Shown: one piece after another, positions 44,856 through 64,000 of the stretch
Layout of the letters: the number at the start of each line of letters is the position of its first letter
How positions within the stretch are numbered: position 1 is the first letter of the stretch
Position numbers and translations under genes: made by a program
Source: Puccinia triticina
Lineage: Eukaryota > Basidiomycota > Pucciniomycetes > Pucciniales > Pucciniaceae
Reading direction: 5' to 3'
Assembly (NCBI RefSeq): GCF_026914185.1
Contig: NC_070558.1
Location: 4,836,001-4,900,000 of the forward strand
DNA: 64,000 bases
The notes under the pieces: generated by a model
Database searches by the model: none
What the model was told of the DNA's origin: nothing
What the model saw: the letters and a program-made list of their open reading frames with translations, nothing else

Positions 44856-45656
44856 TCAAAACGCTTCTTGGGATGGTTCCTCAAGCCATACTTCGTCTTT
44901 TCCGATCTGGAGAGCTTCCCAGCGTACTCTACCTGCCACACAATATATCATGGTCAGTGGAAGGAGACCTTTCATGGAGCAAACCACACTGACACGAAGC
45001 GCCAGCATTCTGCTTCCCCGACTGGACGTCCTAGGGGCTGTCCCGCCGAACCGGATTGCATCCCCTGGTCGAAGGCCTTGGAAAGACTCGTGTGCCTGGG
45101 CATGAGTAGGTGCCAACTTGATCCGACCGCCCTTGGACTATAGGATAAATGAGCATGTTAGCCTTGACAAAAGGTTTCATGCAAAACATCCTTTCTGCCG
45201 CGGATGGTTCTGTGCCTCAGAAAAACTGACATAATTTGTGGCGGTATCAACCACTTCAACATGACTCATACAGCCAACCGCCTCGTTCCAGTGGACTTTA
45301 ACAATGGTCGCGGTGCCGAATGCATGTGTGTTCTCGAACTCCGCTGCAAGGAGAAGCTGGCCGCGGTGAACTTGCCAGTTAGACCGCTCAACGGTGATCA
45401 TGGGGTGTCCGTCTGGTTTAATGGTGAGCTGACCGGTGAAAAAAACTTCTGTGCAGAAGTCGTATAGAATCGCAGGAACTTTTGACGAGAAGGACTTGAG
45501 CACAAAGTGATATTCTTGGAAGCTACCAGAGTCTATCATTTCTTGTGGGAGTTGATGGGACGCGATACAGGTTTTGAAATGGATTTCGTCCCTGATACCA
45601 TAGATACTGGATGCGCTAGTATTGGCGAGACGGACATTTCCAGCAACCTCAATCAT
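44856..45656 (-). CDS. Gene C: unrecognised gene in the Tnp2 block
   Basis: Exons 45656-45231, 45137-44996 and 44932-44856, giving 214 aa. The second intron (44933-44995) is a multiple of three and may be retained, giving 235 aa. Visible features are MIEVAGNVRLANTSASSIYG, a beta-rich segment (HPMITVERSNWQVHRGQLLL), HAQAHESFQGLRPGDAIRFG and a C-terminal WEALQIGKDEVWLEEPSQEA. Intron 1 uses a GTCAGT donor, weaker than its neighbours. No family is recognised. It shares base composition and compact structure with the other block genes. Confidence 0.55.
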
Positions 45657-46860
45657 TGTGTTGGCGGAGCGATCGAGATGCGGGATGATTATGATTTCTG
45701 AGCGGAGAGGTCTAAATGGGAGCAGTATATAAACAGGATGTGCACCTCAAATCCACAGCTTCTCAACTCCATAGCGTATTGGGTGAGGCCTTTGTCGCAC
45801 GTAATGCTTTTGAAAGGGCATTCAAGAGACCGGGATCCTGCTTTTCATTGTGTGTGTTTGTCAAAATCACACTCCTTCTCCAAAGCCCGCCTTTAGAGTG
45901 TCCTGCAGTTGTTCATTTCACCCACTCTGCAGCACGTTGATGTAAGACCCACAGCCTTTGACTAGGCAAATGCGGACGGCGACAAAGGCAAAGCACTTGC
46001 CCTTTCATGGTGGGCCACTGTTAGCTTTGGCCTCAGTTGAATGTAGGTCGCTTGTTCCCCACATTAGCTGTTGAACTAGCGATGTCCGCCCTAACCTGCA
46101 GCCCTACCTGCTGGTGGCAATCTCTTTGGCATGAGAAAAATCACCCCCGCACGCAACTCATCACTGTATTACTCGCAGGCGGCAACAGTTGTTCATATTA
46201 TAACACATCGCCTCCACGGGTTCCAACCACGACTCAGGATGAGAGCGACTGACAACAGAAGCTGCCATGCATCAGGTTGTTTGAACATATTGTTCACCAA
46301 ATCACATATCGGTGGACTGATGTATGTGTTGGCTCAGGTGTTTCCGGGGCTCGCTGCATTCGTACCTCCTTGTGATCACAATGTGCCATCTGGCTGCTTC
46401 ATCTTCGTTTCATCTAACCAATATCTTGTGATGCATTGTCAAAAATCTCCGGGATCTCTCATCTGTAGCTCCTGAGATGATCACGGAACCACTTTTGGGG
46501 CACACACGGTATGGTGATTATCGCTTCTAGTACTGGAACCGCCGCCTGTCCCGCAACATTCAGCACACACAAATCCCCATGGGTAGATCATCGATGCACA
46601 TGGCAGTCCGGCCGACAAGCGATCTCCATAACATAACGCAAGCATAATGCCACCGCTCAGCTGGCATTCGCCTTAAGTTGGCTCGCAGATATTGCAGATC
46701 TGCCGCGTCCCCGCGGATTGACAATTGCCCGGGAGTGCTAGTGGCCATTCTCCTCCCCGGGGCAGTCCTTGATACACGGTTCACATGAATATCTTGTCGA
46801 TGCTTGCCCCCCCCCCCCCCGCCCCGATCCAGCCCCCGTCCCATCAGGCCCAAAATGGGA
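45657..46860. other. Upstream region of gene C
   Basis: No gene supported. A TATATAA lies at 45725-45731 on the plus strand (45720-46000 has an uncorroborated 74-aa frame). A C/G tract (CCCCCCCCCCCCCC) occurs at about 46807-46820, just before palindrome P3. Confidence 0.4.
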
Positions 46861-46861
46861 A

Positions 46862-46899
46862 TGTCCACCGTGATGTTCGCGCGAACATCAGGGTGGACA
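46862..46899. repeat. Palindrome P3 (38 bp)
   Basis: Same 38-bp core as P1 and P2, centred between 46880 and 46881, with one mismatch pair (46870/46891). A 152-aa minus frame running across it is an artefact. Confidence 0.97.
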
Positions 46900-48429
46900 A
46901 TGTGTTGCATCATGCGGGCCAAACCAAAAATGCAAGCCGTCAACATCAGGGCAACTACCCCCCTGCTCAGTGTCCAAATCCGCAAGCTTCTGAGCTCTAG
47001 ATGGTTCAAGTCTGTCATCCTGAGCAGAAGGGAATAACAGGCATGGATGGCTCACTCATCACTGCTCCCCATTTCTTCCCAACCTTCTCATTCACCCGTA
47101 CGTAACTAGGTGAACCCCTCATCACCCTCCAACTCTGCGTTGTTATAGTGTTACAGGACTCATCAATTGGACTGTTGCAATGCAAAATAATCAAAAGCCC
47201 CTCCACAGCCAGATTCAATCCTCCCTATTGGGACCAAACATAGATGAACAGGCCCGCAGCGCGTATGAGGTCATCCATCCATTGCATGTGGTACAGTGGT
47301 CGGAGGATACACTCATCTGTCCTCCGGCGATGGCGGCAGTATGCAACACCCAAGAAACTTCCCAGGATCCTCCTGCCAACATGTGAAACATGTTGCCTAC
47401 ATAAATACATGCCAAAACCTTTCCCACATGACAGTTTCCACATCCAGTGACAGACCCGGTACAGCAGACGCACCTGCAGCAGGCATCATAGTGTGAGAAA
47501 GCGGAGTTTGTTGTTGTGCCTAACTAGGCCTAACTTCATTACCACGCGGAAAACCCAATCAACAGTTCATGTTTCTGCCTCTGACATGCTCTGCCCTGCT
47601 GCTTCCGCGCTGGATTGGCAATGACATAGAAATCTTCCACCCCATCATTCAAAGGTCACAGCAAGGTTTTCCGCATTGATAATCCTGGTTGCCGGGGGAG
47701 GGAAATATCACTCATTGCCTTGCATCCCCGCACACTACACCACAGATGTGTGGCTGCCAACCTTGGAGACTACCACTGACGTGATGTCCTTTTGTAATAC
47801 ACTCTTTGCTTCTTCTCTGCCCATTGTTCATTCATCAGAAAGACCACCTTCCTAGCCAGTGTCATTGCTGCATTCACCACAGCTCTGGCGGGAATTGGAT
47901 GCCCTGAGGATTTCTGAAGTTGTTCCAGGCTACCGCCCTCTGGCAAAAGTAGCTCTCCGCGATCAACTAAGTGTATGGGTCATTTTTACTTTGTTCCACA
48001 TGAGCCCCATGTTTCACTAGGTGGGGCCGAGGGCCCAAAGATGGTTTTGAGGTATGTAGGTGGCGGTCTACGGCTCACTCTATGTCTTGCTCTTTCTTGC
48101 ATCCATGCATGTGTGATGGCGTGTCTTGAATGTTTTATTGATCACCGGACGTTGTTATTCGTGTGTCTACACCCATGTTTGTTTATGTTTTCTTATTTTT
48201 AAAGTGTAGCTTGTTTTGACATCGCGCACTCTGAGGTACCAAGAAATGAGTCAAAGCTGAAGCTAGTTTCAGAGATGCCTCTATGGGCTACAGGTTCTTG
48301 CCTGACAAGACTTTCCCGCTGAAACATCAGGGGAGAATTTTTTGCAGAAGAGAGAAAAGGGAAGAAAACAATAACAAAAGGATAACCAAAGGGGGATTTG
48401 AGAGCTAGGTCCTATGTGCTATTTGAAGA
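46900..48429. other. No recognisable gene
   Basis: Spacer between P3 and the LINE remnant. A minus frame at 47225-47473 (VCHWMWKLSCGKGFGMYLC, HRRRTDECILRPLYHM) looks protein-like but is not recognised. Nothing else is supported. Confidence 0.4.
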
Positions 48430-51400
48430 CATTTACGTCGTTGGAAGGATACAATATTGTGTGTACCGGAATTGTCCTGTATCCCATATGAATTTTGGTA
48501 CTGCCAGGGTTGCTGCCTTCGCCTTCCATGAACATCTGGCCGAGAGTGAGGCTGATCGCATCTTGATTGTCTTCAACATCTGTTTTATTTGTTGTCTATG
48601 TTCCTGTTGAACTCGGGAATAAACCAGAAAGTGTTCCACAGTCTCTTTAACACGTCGCAAACTGGGCAATGGTTCATCATGAAGCCAAACAGATAGTCAT
48701 TCAAATGCGTGTGGCGGGAGCGTAGATGATGAAAGATTTTAGATGGGGAAATTCCAACGCCGGCCGTTCCTTTGTTGTCCCTTGGTTCTGCTCGACCAAT
48801 CCAGCTTGTTCCACCTACAGACTCCTCTTCAACCAAACTGGGCCGATTTCCTCGTTGCACGCCTGCGCTGCACATCCGTCCGCCTCCTTGTTCCCTTTCA
48901 CTCCCGCATGGGCAGGGCACCACCATATACGTATCAAGATGTCAGCTGGGAGGGTCTTTGTCTCTTCCATTATCTGTAAGAACAGGTACTGCCCTGATTT
49001 AGGTGCCATCGGGCATCTAAGTCTATCTATCCCCGCCTGGCTGTCCAAAAGGATTGTGATGGTCCTAGTGAGCCCCTGCTCCACCATCTCGCGCCCCAGT
49101 TGAGGGCCCAGCAGCAGGCCTACCACTTTGCGTTCGAATTTATCCGCCACGGTACTGGGCCCTGGTCCTGCGCTTTTACAAAACTTGCCATCAGCTGTCG
49201 TCGCAGCCGCCCCTAGCCCCTTTTCAGCGTGGGCCTACCCATCCGTAAAAATTGATAGATCACTCCCCGGATTAGTTTCCATGGCGCTTGCAATCCCTTT
49301 GGTCACTTCTTCCTTTTTCCTCATGTCGATTCTGATGTTGATCCTATCCATAGGCTCCCATGGGGGGTGGGGGAAGTTTGGGAGAAAAACACCACCGCTT
49401 CCAAGTCAAGTCAGTCAATTTGGCTGTTTTCCACTGCTCCTTCTTCAAATTTGCACTGGCGGGGTCAGGGAACCTCCCCTCCCCTCCAATGCAGTCCTGC
49501 CTTGTATGTAATTCTATGATCAAGGGAGACGACCCCGTCTGTGCCATGTGGGTCAAGAAGAATCTGGCGATTTGGTTTTGCGCTACCGTCTCAATCTTCT
49601 GGAAGAGTTGGTATTGGTGTAAGTAAATGTTTGAAAGGGGTCGTTCTGATTGCTCGTGTGACAAATCTGGCTGCCTGGTTATTCATCACACTTAGCATGT
49701 CCTCGACTTTGGCCTTGTTCTGGTTTCTATTCCAAACCTTAACCCCATACAAGACCCGCGCGGTGAGGACCGCAGAGATGAGGAGTCCTCTCTCCCGCTC
49801 CTTCACTCCCCTCGTCAATTTCCATATTATCTGAGCCTGACCCAGGGTTTTGTTGGATTTTTTCTTCACCTGTTCAATCATATGTTTGAAAAAGCTCAAT
49901 TATTCATCCCACAAGACACCTACCAGTTCACCTGTGCCTGAGGCTGAAGCTCTGAATTGTCAAACAAATAGGGTAACTTAGCTGTATGCTTGTTTCTGAA
50001 TACCACATATGTATTGCGCCTTTGCACTGTCAAAAATCGCCCCCGCCCCGTGTGCTATTCCCTACGCAAGCGAGGCCTCGCCAAGTCCTGTGAGCCCTTC
50101 CCGTGCGCCACCCAGCATGTGATGGGCTACCAGGTGCACCACATCGTCTATAAAACCTCAGGAGACCTTGTCCTGCGCCAAGGTGAATTCCTTGATCAGC
50201 AGGTCACAACAGTCCAGGATATACATGATAACTGAAAGGGGGGATCCTTGGTGAACACCCTTCCCTTCTCTACTTCGATTTCGTGCAACAGGAAGTCCGC
50301 AAGCTTGAGACACGTTGTTTGTCCTTGGCAGAAATTTCCCTTTGATTTTCCATAGGTATGCAGGGCAACCCTTCTTCTTCAAAGAATGTATCAGTCTGTT
50401 CAGGTACACCGACGGATAAGCTGACTTCACGTCCAAGAAGAGGGCTGCCATCACCCTCCCTGTTTATTTACCCACATGGTGAGGGCCATCATCACTTCTT
50501 TGCCACTCTTTTACCGGCTGCCCCAATGTGCCCGTCCGGCAGGGCGTTCCTAGTCTCCGCCTAGAAAGATAGTCTGTCAGCTATCATCTTCTCAAAAACC
50601 TTGCCAACAGTACTTAGCGGTGCTATTGGCCTGTAGGCCCCAGGCGCCATGTAGTCTGGTTTGTTGAATTTCCTCAGGATAGTTGTCTTGGATTTCCTCC
50701 ATTCCCTGGGGAAATATTCCAGGTGAATGCAAAGATTCATCAGTGACCTAAGAATCGGTACTAAGACAGAATATGCACGACTCAGCAATTCATTTGGGAT
50801 CCTATCCAGTCCTGATGCCTTTTTCATTGCTAGGCCCGCCAACACCTTCTGAGTCTCCGTGACTGTGATCTCAGGATAGATCCCAAACCATGACTGGGTT
50901 TCCAGGGCAAGGTCTTGCAAGTTGCAAGCACTCTCCACTACGGACGTCCCTTTGCACAAAAGATCAGCCTTTTCCATCTTGTTAGATGTGAGAGATCCTG
51001 ACTGGGTTCTGAGGGGTAGAACCCATGCCCTGCTCTTGGGCTTGGTGAACTGCAAGGCTTGGAACACCCTCGTCACCGTAGTTGTAGCCAAGAACCGCCT
51101 TGAGTGGAGTTGCTTCAGCTCCACCACTTTGTCCCTGAAACGGGAGTTCCAGTAGTTGTACCTGTCAACGTTTTTGTCAGTATTCTTCATGAACATTAGA
51201 CGGGGGCACTTATTCCTTTTCTTAACCAGCGGGTCAAGGACGCCCTGGTCCCACAACCTCTTAGCCCTTGTTGGGTTGTCCCCAACGCCCCTGCCTTGCT
51301 GGAGCCAAGCCTACCGGATTGCTCTCCTCAGGTCAGCCCCTAATTTGTCTATTTCCCCCACAGACTGGGTAGTACTCAGCTGATCAATCTTCATTTCCAG

Positions 51401-52950
51401 TTCCTTTCGGAGTTTTGCACCATCCAGTTTTGCCCACGGCGGTGGAACGCGTTGAGTGCCTGCAATAGGGGGGTGAATATCCTGAGTGGTCAGTATCTTT
51501 TGATGGTCCAAGCCGTGGTTATTTGAACTGGTGGCCACAGATTTAACTACTTTACTCCCCAGGAAAATGGTCCATGTGAGATCAATTATTGTCCTGGCCC
51601 TTCTCCCTGAAACAAAGGTTGGCACGCCTCACTCAATGTTCAGTCTGAAACCGGCCCTGCTGCATATTCTCACAAAATCTGCCGCTTTGGGATGACAGTG
51701 AGAATAGCCAGCTGGGTTCCACATCCGATGATGGAGGTTGGCGTCCATCGCGATGATCCTGGCAGTTTTCCTGCTGTCCAATCCTGCCAGCCACTCCTCC
51801 TTCAATTCCCGGGAAGCTTCTAGGTTGATTGTTTACATTGACCAGTCGGAGTCTTTTTTTGGGCTCTACATCAACCTCCAAGGCAATGAGAAATGGAGAG
51901 TTTGTTTTCAATAAATGACCAGAATTAGAAGGAAAAATCTTACTGATATATATCACCACCCAATGCTTGTCCGCAAGATATTTGGGGCTGTGTTCTGGAC
52001 TGCTGAGTATCCACCAGCTATCATGGTCAGGGGGAACAAGTTTTGGCGGATTTATCCAAGGCTCCTGCAGAAGAAGGAAAATTGATGAGGCCTGCTCATC
52101 ATTCAAAATACTCAATGTCACCACCCGGCTGTTGTGGCAGTTCAACTGCACTGCTGAAGGGAAAATCTGGTCTTCATTGCTGCAAACCACTTCACTAGAT
52201 AAAATACAAGGAGGATTCAAGGGGGGGGGGGGGGGGTTGGTGTTACAGATGGAGTAATGAGGAAGATGTTTTTATGTGAATTAGCCAGTTCCGGTTTTAC
52301 TCGGCAGACCTTGTCAAACGGCGTTTGGGACGTCCAAATCTCCCTCTCTTTACCTCCGTTGTTGCAAGGCACGCAGACCTTCCCACCTCCCTCTCCGCGG
52401 GGGTGAGGCATTCATGAGTCTTATGAGAATCCCCACATTTTTCACACTTGGGCGCCGCCCGGCACCACTTCCCAAAATGCCCCATACCCAGGCACTTGAA
52501 GCACTGCAGAGGTAATCTCTTGAAGCCTTCAGCCGGGTAGTGTTGACATTCCAGGTAAATGCACCTCTGGTTGATCAGTGGTTCGGCAAGGGTGGAGTCC
52601 GTCAACGCCACCACTACTGTTCCTGCATTTCAGGGGTTGCGTGGTTCCCTGCTGCCGCCTCGCCATCTGATTCAGTGGTTTTTTTCCGCTGGAAATGAGG
52701 AATGGAAGCCAGCATCATCTTACTTTCCATCCTGTGAACCGTGAAGCTCCTTGGGATTCTGTTTATGAGGACCGAGTATGTGCTCCGTGATGCCTCCAAG
52801 TCCAGGTGGACTTGCTGGCTCCAAGTGTTGTTCAAATCTTGGGATTATAAACATCAAACAGTTCTTGGCCTCCCAATCAAGAAAACAGATGCTAGCCTTG
52901 GCCTTTGCCACATGAACAGAAGGAATACCATGCACTGTTACTGGCTATGC
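48430..52950 (-). mobile_element. Tad/I-type non-LTR retrotransposon, decayed
   Basis: Reading right to left: ORF1 (about 52950-52297) with zinc knuckles CFKCLGMGHFGKWC and CEKCGDSHKTHEC; an AP-endonuclease-like region (about 52220-51640, SIFLLLQEPWINPPKL); reverse transcriptase (about 51260-50160: SGLDRIPNELLSRAYSVLVP, GAYRPIAPLSTVGKVFEKMI, LFLDVKSAYPSVYLNRLIHS, GVHQGSPLSVIMYI); a connection domain (about 49900-49590); RNase H (about 49150-48815, WWCPAHAGVKGNKEADGCAA); and a terminal HCPVCDV/ETVEHFL motif. Successive parts lie in different frames with stops, so it is dead. A 16-G run (52221-52236) lies at the ORF1/ORF2 boundary. The domain order fits Tad1 or I-clade elements. Confidence 0.9.
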
Positions 52951-54832
52951 TCAGGTGAGATGGGGCCTTGGTTATTGGCGGATTACAAAACCTGAATCAA
53001 ATATTGCCTCAAGCAACCACATTACTTAACTCATGTTCCCTGAAGGGCTTGCAGCTTTTGGTTAATTCTAACATCTGTCTGAGCAATTCAAATGGCTCTA
53101 ACTCCTCCAATGCTTTGGCCAAACCTGACTTGTAACTAACACAACCTTACTCAAGTCACAGGTTAGAGTTGAGATGAGAATGAGTTGAAGACAGGATCAA
53201 TTGGGATCAACCTTGCGTGACACATGCCCCAATAGTTGAGTTCAATCACAGTTCCCAAAAGAAATCACGGTATGGCACTCTCTAGAGAGTGCCACAAATT
53301 CCCCCCTGGTGATGGATGATGCAAATAAAAAATTGTAGCAGTAGGATTGAAGACAGATGGAGGGCTTCAAAATAACACAAGGGCAGAGGTTTTGGGTGAA
53401 AGGGTGCTGAGAGGACCTGGGGGCAAATATTTACACCACAAAAAATGTTGAATTTTTACCTCATTATCCACACCAAATTGGGGTTGTTGGGCCCAATTCC
53501 CTCCCTGCAGTTGGCGCAATGCAACTGGGGTGTGGCCAATCCAGCCCAATCCAGCCACCTTCTGGCTACTCAACCCAAGCTACATATGCACCCCCATAGG
53601 GAATTGAGACTTGTGTTAGCTCAAACCAGGTGATGATGTGAGCTTGACTAAGATCAGTCACATTTTTCAGGTTAAGTTGACAATTTCAGGGAACTTAACC
53701 TAGCTGGCAATTGAATTGGTCCTGGCTGACCCAGGGTCAACAAAACTAAGGCTTGATTTCAGGTTTAGGTTCACTCAATTTAGCTATCCTAAACATGAAA
53801 TTTAGCCTCAGGCTAGGGCATTTCTGATGTCAGTTAGCCTGAAACTGACCCAACAAATGTGTCTGCCCAGCTGAAATAGCCTCAGTCAGCTAACCTGCCC
53901 ACAAAAACCAGGCTTAATTGACCTGGAAATCTAGCCAAAAAATGTGAATACTCTAAGCCTCTCTGAGGAGGCACAAATCACCTCCAAAGGAGAGGCCTAC
54001 CTCCATTTTCACACCATTGGCCCTACAGACTCAAGATTTTCTGATAAAAATCCCTATCTTCTTTTCAAAATGTTTTTACAATTGTAGTATTTTATCAAGA
54101 AGAAACAAACTTGTAGACAGATTTTTTTCATTTCATGGTTCTTTACCTTACTAGTGACTCACAAAATTACTGGTCCATGAAGTGGTTCTGAAGTGGTGTT
54201 TAGGTATTTTTGAGCTCAAAACTTGAGAGTTCCTGAGCTCACACAACCTCAGGGGGGGCAGATTGGTTACAGAAATCTGCCATGAAAAACAGTTACCGGA
54301 TGTTTCTTTCCAGCGGGATGGATATGGAGGTTGAAGTGGGGGAAAATAAGCTAAGAAGCTTGTGATTTCAATGGTCCCAAAGGCACAAAAAAATCAGAGG
54401 TTCACAGGGAGGTGTTGGGTAAAATAGGGGAGTGTGACACATTCCCTGCCATCTTGCTTGATTCCGCAGGGTGAGACACACCATTTGGAGGCATGTCCCT
54501 ACTTTGGAGGTCGCCAGTGCTACTCTCGTCCGAGGAGGGACTTGTGTTTCGATGATGATGATCCGAGTGGGCTGGGTCTCCCGCCGCATCCGCAGTGAGA
54601 GCCGCCTGCCTGTATTCGATCTGCGCGGCGCCCCGCGCACCGCAACAGAGCACGAAACCCAATGACTGCAACGTCCCGATTGACTGAGCAACTAGCTCGA
54701 TCTCGACTTCGACTTCACGCGATATTTGTGTCGTTTTGAAGGCCTGCCGTCATTCAGTCATCTTGAATCCATCCGATTCCCCAAGGATCGGTCTTCGCGT
54801 CAAGCTTCAGCTAACTTGACGCCTCTCGCAAC
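52951..54832. other. Spacer and PRP8 promoter
   Basis: Mostly AT-rich, without genes. It includes the LTR-start motif at 53274-53309 (minus). GC-richer DNA from about 54440 to 54830 upstream of PRP8 is the likely promoter and leader. A minus frame at 54402-54671 is not convincing. Confidence 0.45.
53274..53309 (-). repeat. PPT plus LTR-start motif
   Basis: On the minus strand, CCAGGGGGGAATT then TGTGGCACTCTCTAGAGAGT. GGCACTCTCTAGAGAGTGCC is a perfect 20-bp palindrome. It is the third member of the group at 11785 and 28934. Confidence 0.45.
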
Positions 54833-63749
<8,917 letters not shown>

Positions 63750-64000
63750 ACACCTTCCTTTCTGGTGGATGAACTTTGTGTGATAGGCACCCCTTTCACT
63801 CATGCTCTTCGTCCTCGAGTCTATCAACATATGACCAGAAAATTTGGCAAGTATTGGACATAGGAGCACGAAGCTGTCTTGTTCCTCTTCTTAGATCTCC
63901 ATTAAAAACTCATGTGATTCTGTAAAACGATGTTCGGTGTTCCTCATTCACCACTTTTCTGCTACATCTTTCTCTATTTTTCAACTCTCATATATTTTTG
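63750..64000 (+). other. PRP8 3' flank
   Basis: Follows the TGA at 63747-63749. ATTAAAAACTC near 63901 could serve as a polyadenylation signal. No further gene begins before the window ends. Confidence 0.4.

Noticed and set aside
46560..47018. 152-aa minus-strand frame
   Set aside because: It runs across palindrome P3 and a C tract, has no conserved features, and similar peptides arise at P1 from the palindrome itself.
52221..52236. 16-G run as a programmed frameshift site
   Set aside because: It lies between ORF1 and ORF2 of an already heavily decayed LINE, so no functional inference is possible.
54402..54671. 89-aa minus-strand frame upstream of PRP8
   Set aside because: No ATG, no recognisable motif, and it lies in the GC-rich promoter region.

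Overview
The window reads as nuclear DNA of a basidiomycete, most likely a rust fungus (Pucciniales). The real genes are split by many 60-100 bp GT-AG introns. The core genes (PRP8, an SQS1-like G-patch gene, a split tRNA-Leu) are fungal. The long spacers are packed with nested transposons of kinds common in rusts: Tnp2/CACTA, Tc1-mariner, hAT, copia, Tad-like LINE and foldback MITEs. The species assignment is inference. No rRNA or CRISPR array is present.

Layout. 1-4.2 kb: a broken copia RT/RNase H remnant, a 1.28-kb TIR element filled with a 33-bp minisatellite, and a decayed F1-ATPase alpha fragment. 4.5-8.0 kb: an SQS1-like R3H/G-patch gene (minus, 6 exons), head-to-head with tRNA-Leu(CAA). 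8.1-20 kb: a nested transposon field holding a mariner inside a Harbinger-like element, a hAT inside a mini-CACTA, and several palindromic MITEs. 20.9-25.3 kb: a probably degraded allantoate-permease-type transporter and a small candidate secreted protein. 25.6-28.9 kb: AT-rich DNA with foldback elements and an orphan three-exon gene.

29.9-46.9 kb is a compact gene-dense block: a SNF2 ATPase, five unrecognised multi-exon genes (called A, B, 2, 3 and C here) and a complete three-domain-block Tnp2 (CACTA) transposase gene. Three near-identical 38-58 bp perfect or near-perfect palindromes punctuate it (33.7, 41.1 and 46.9 kb). I read this as a large cargo-bearing CACTA-type element, or several stacked ones. 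Its outer termini were not found. It is the best candidate for an undescribed system here.

48.4-53 kb: a decayed Tad/I-type non-LTR retrotransposon (minus). 54.8-63.7 kb: a complete PRP8 gene (U5 snRNP core) resolved here into 25 exons, including an 8-nt microexon; the exon lengths sum to 2,384 codons plus stop.

In function, PRP8, SQS1 (by family, a cofactor of the Prp43 helicase) and the split tRNA are host RNA-processing genes. Most of the rest is mobile DNA. Exon models were built by hand from splice consensus, phase and family conservation.
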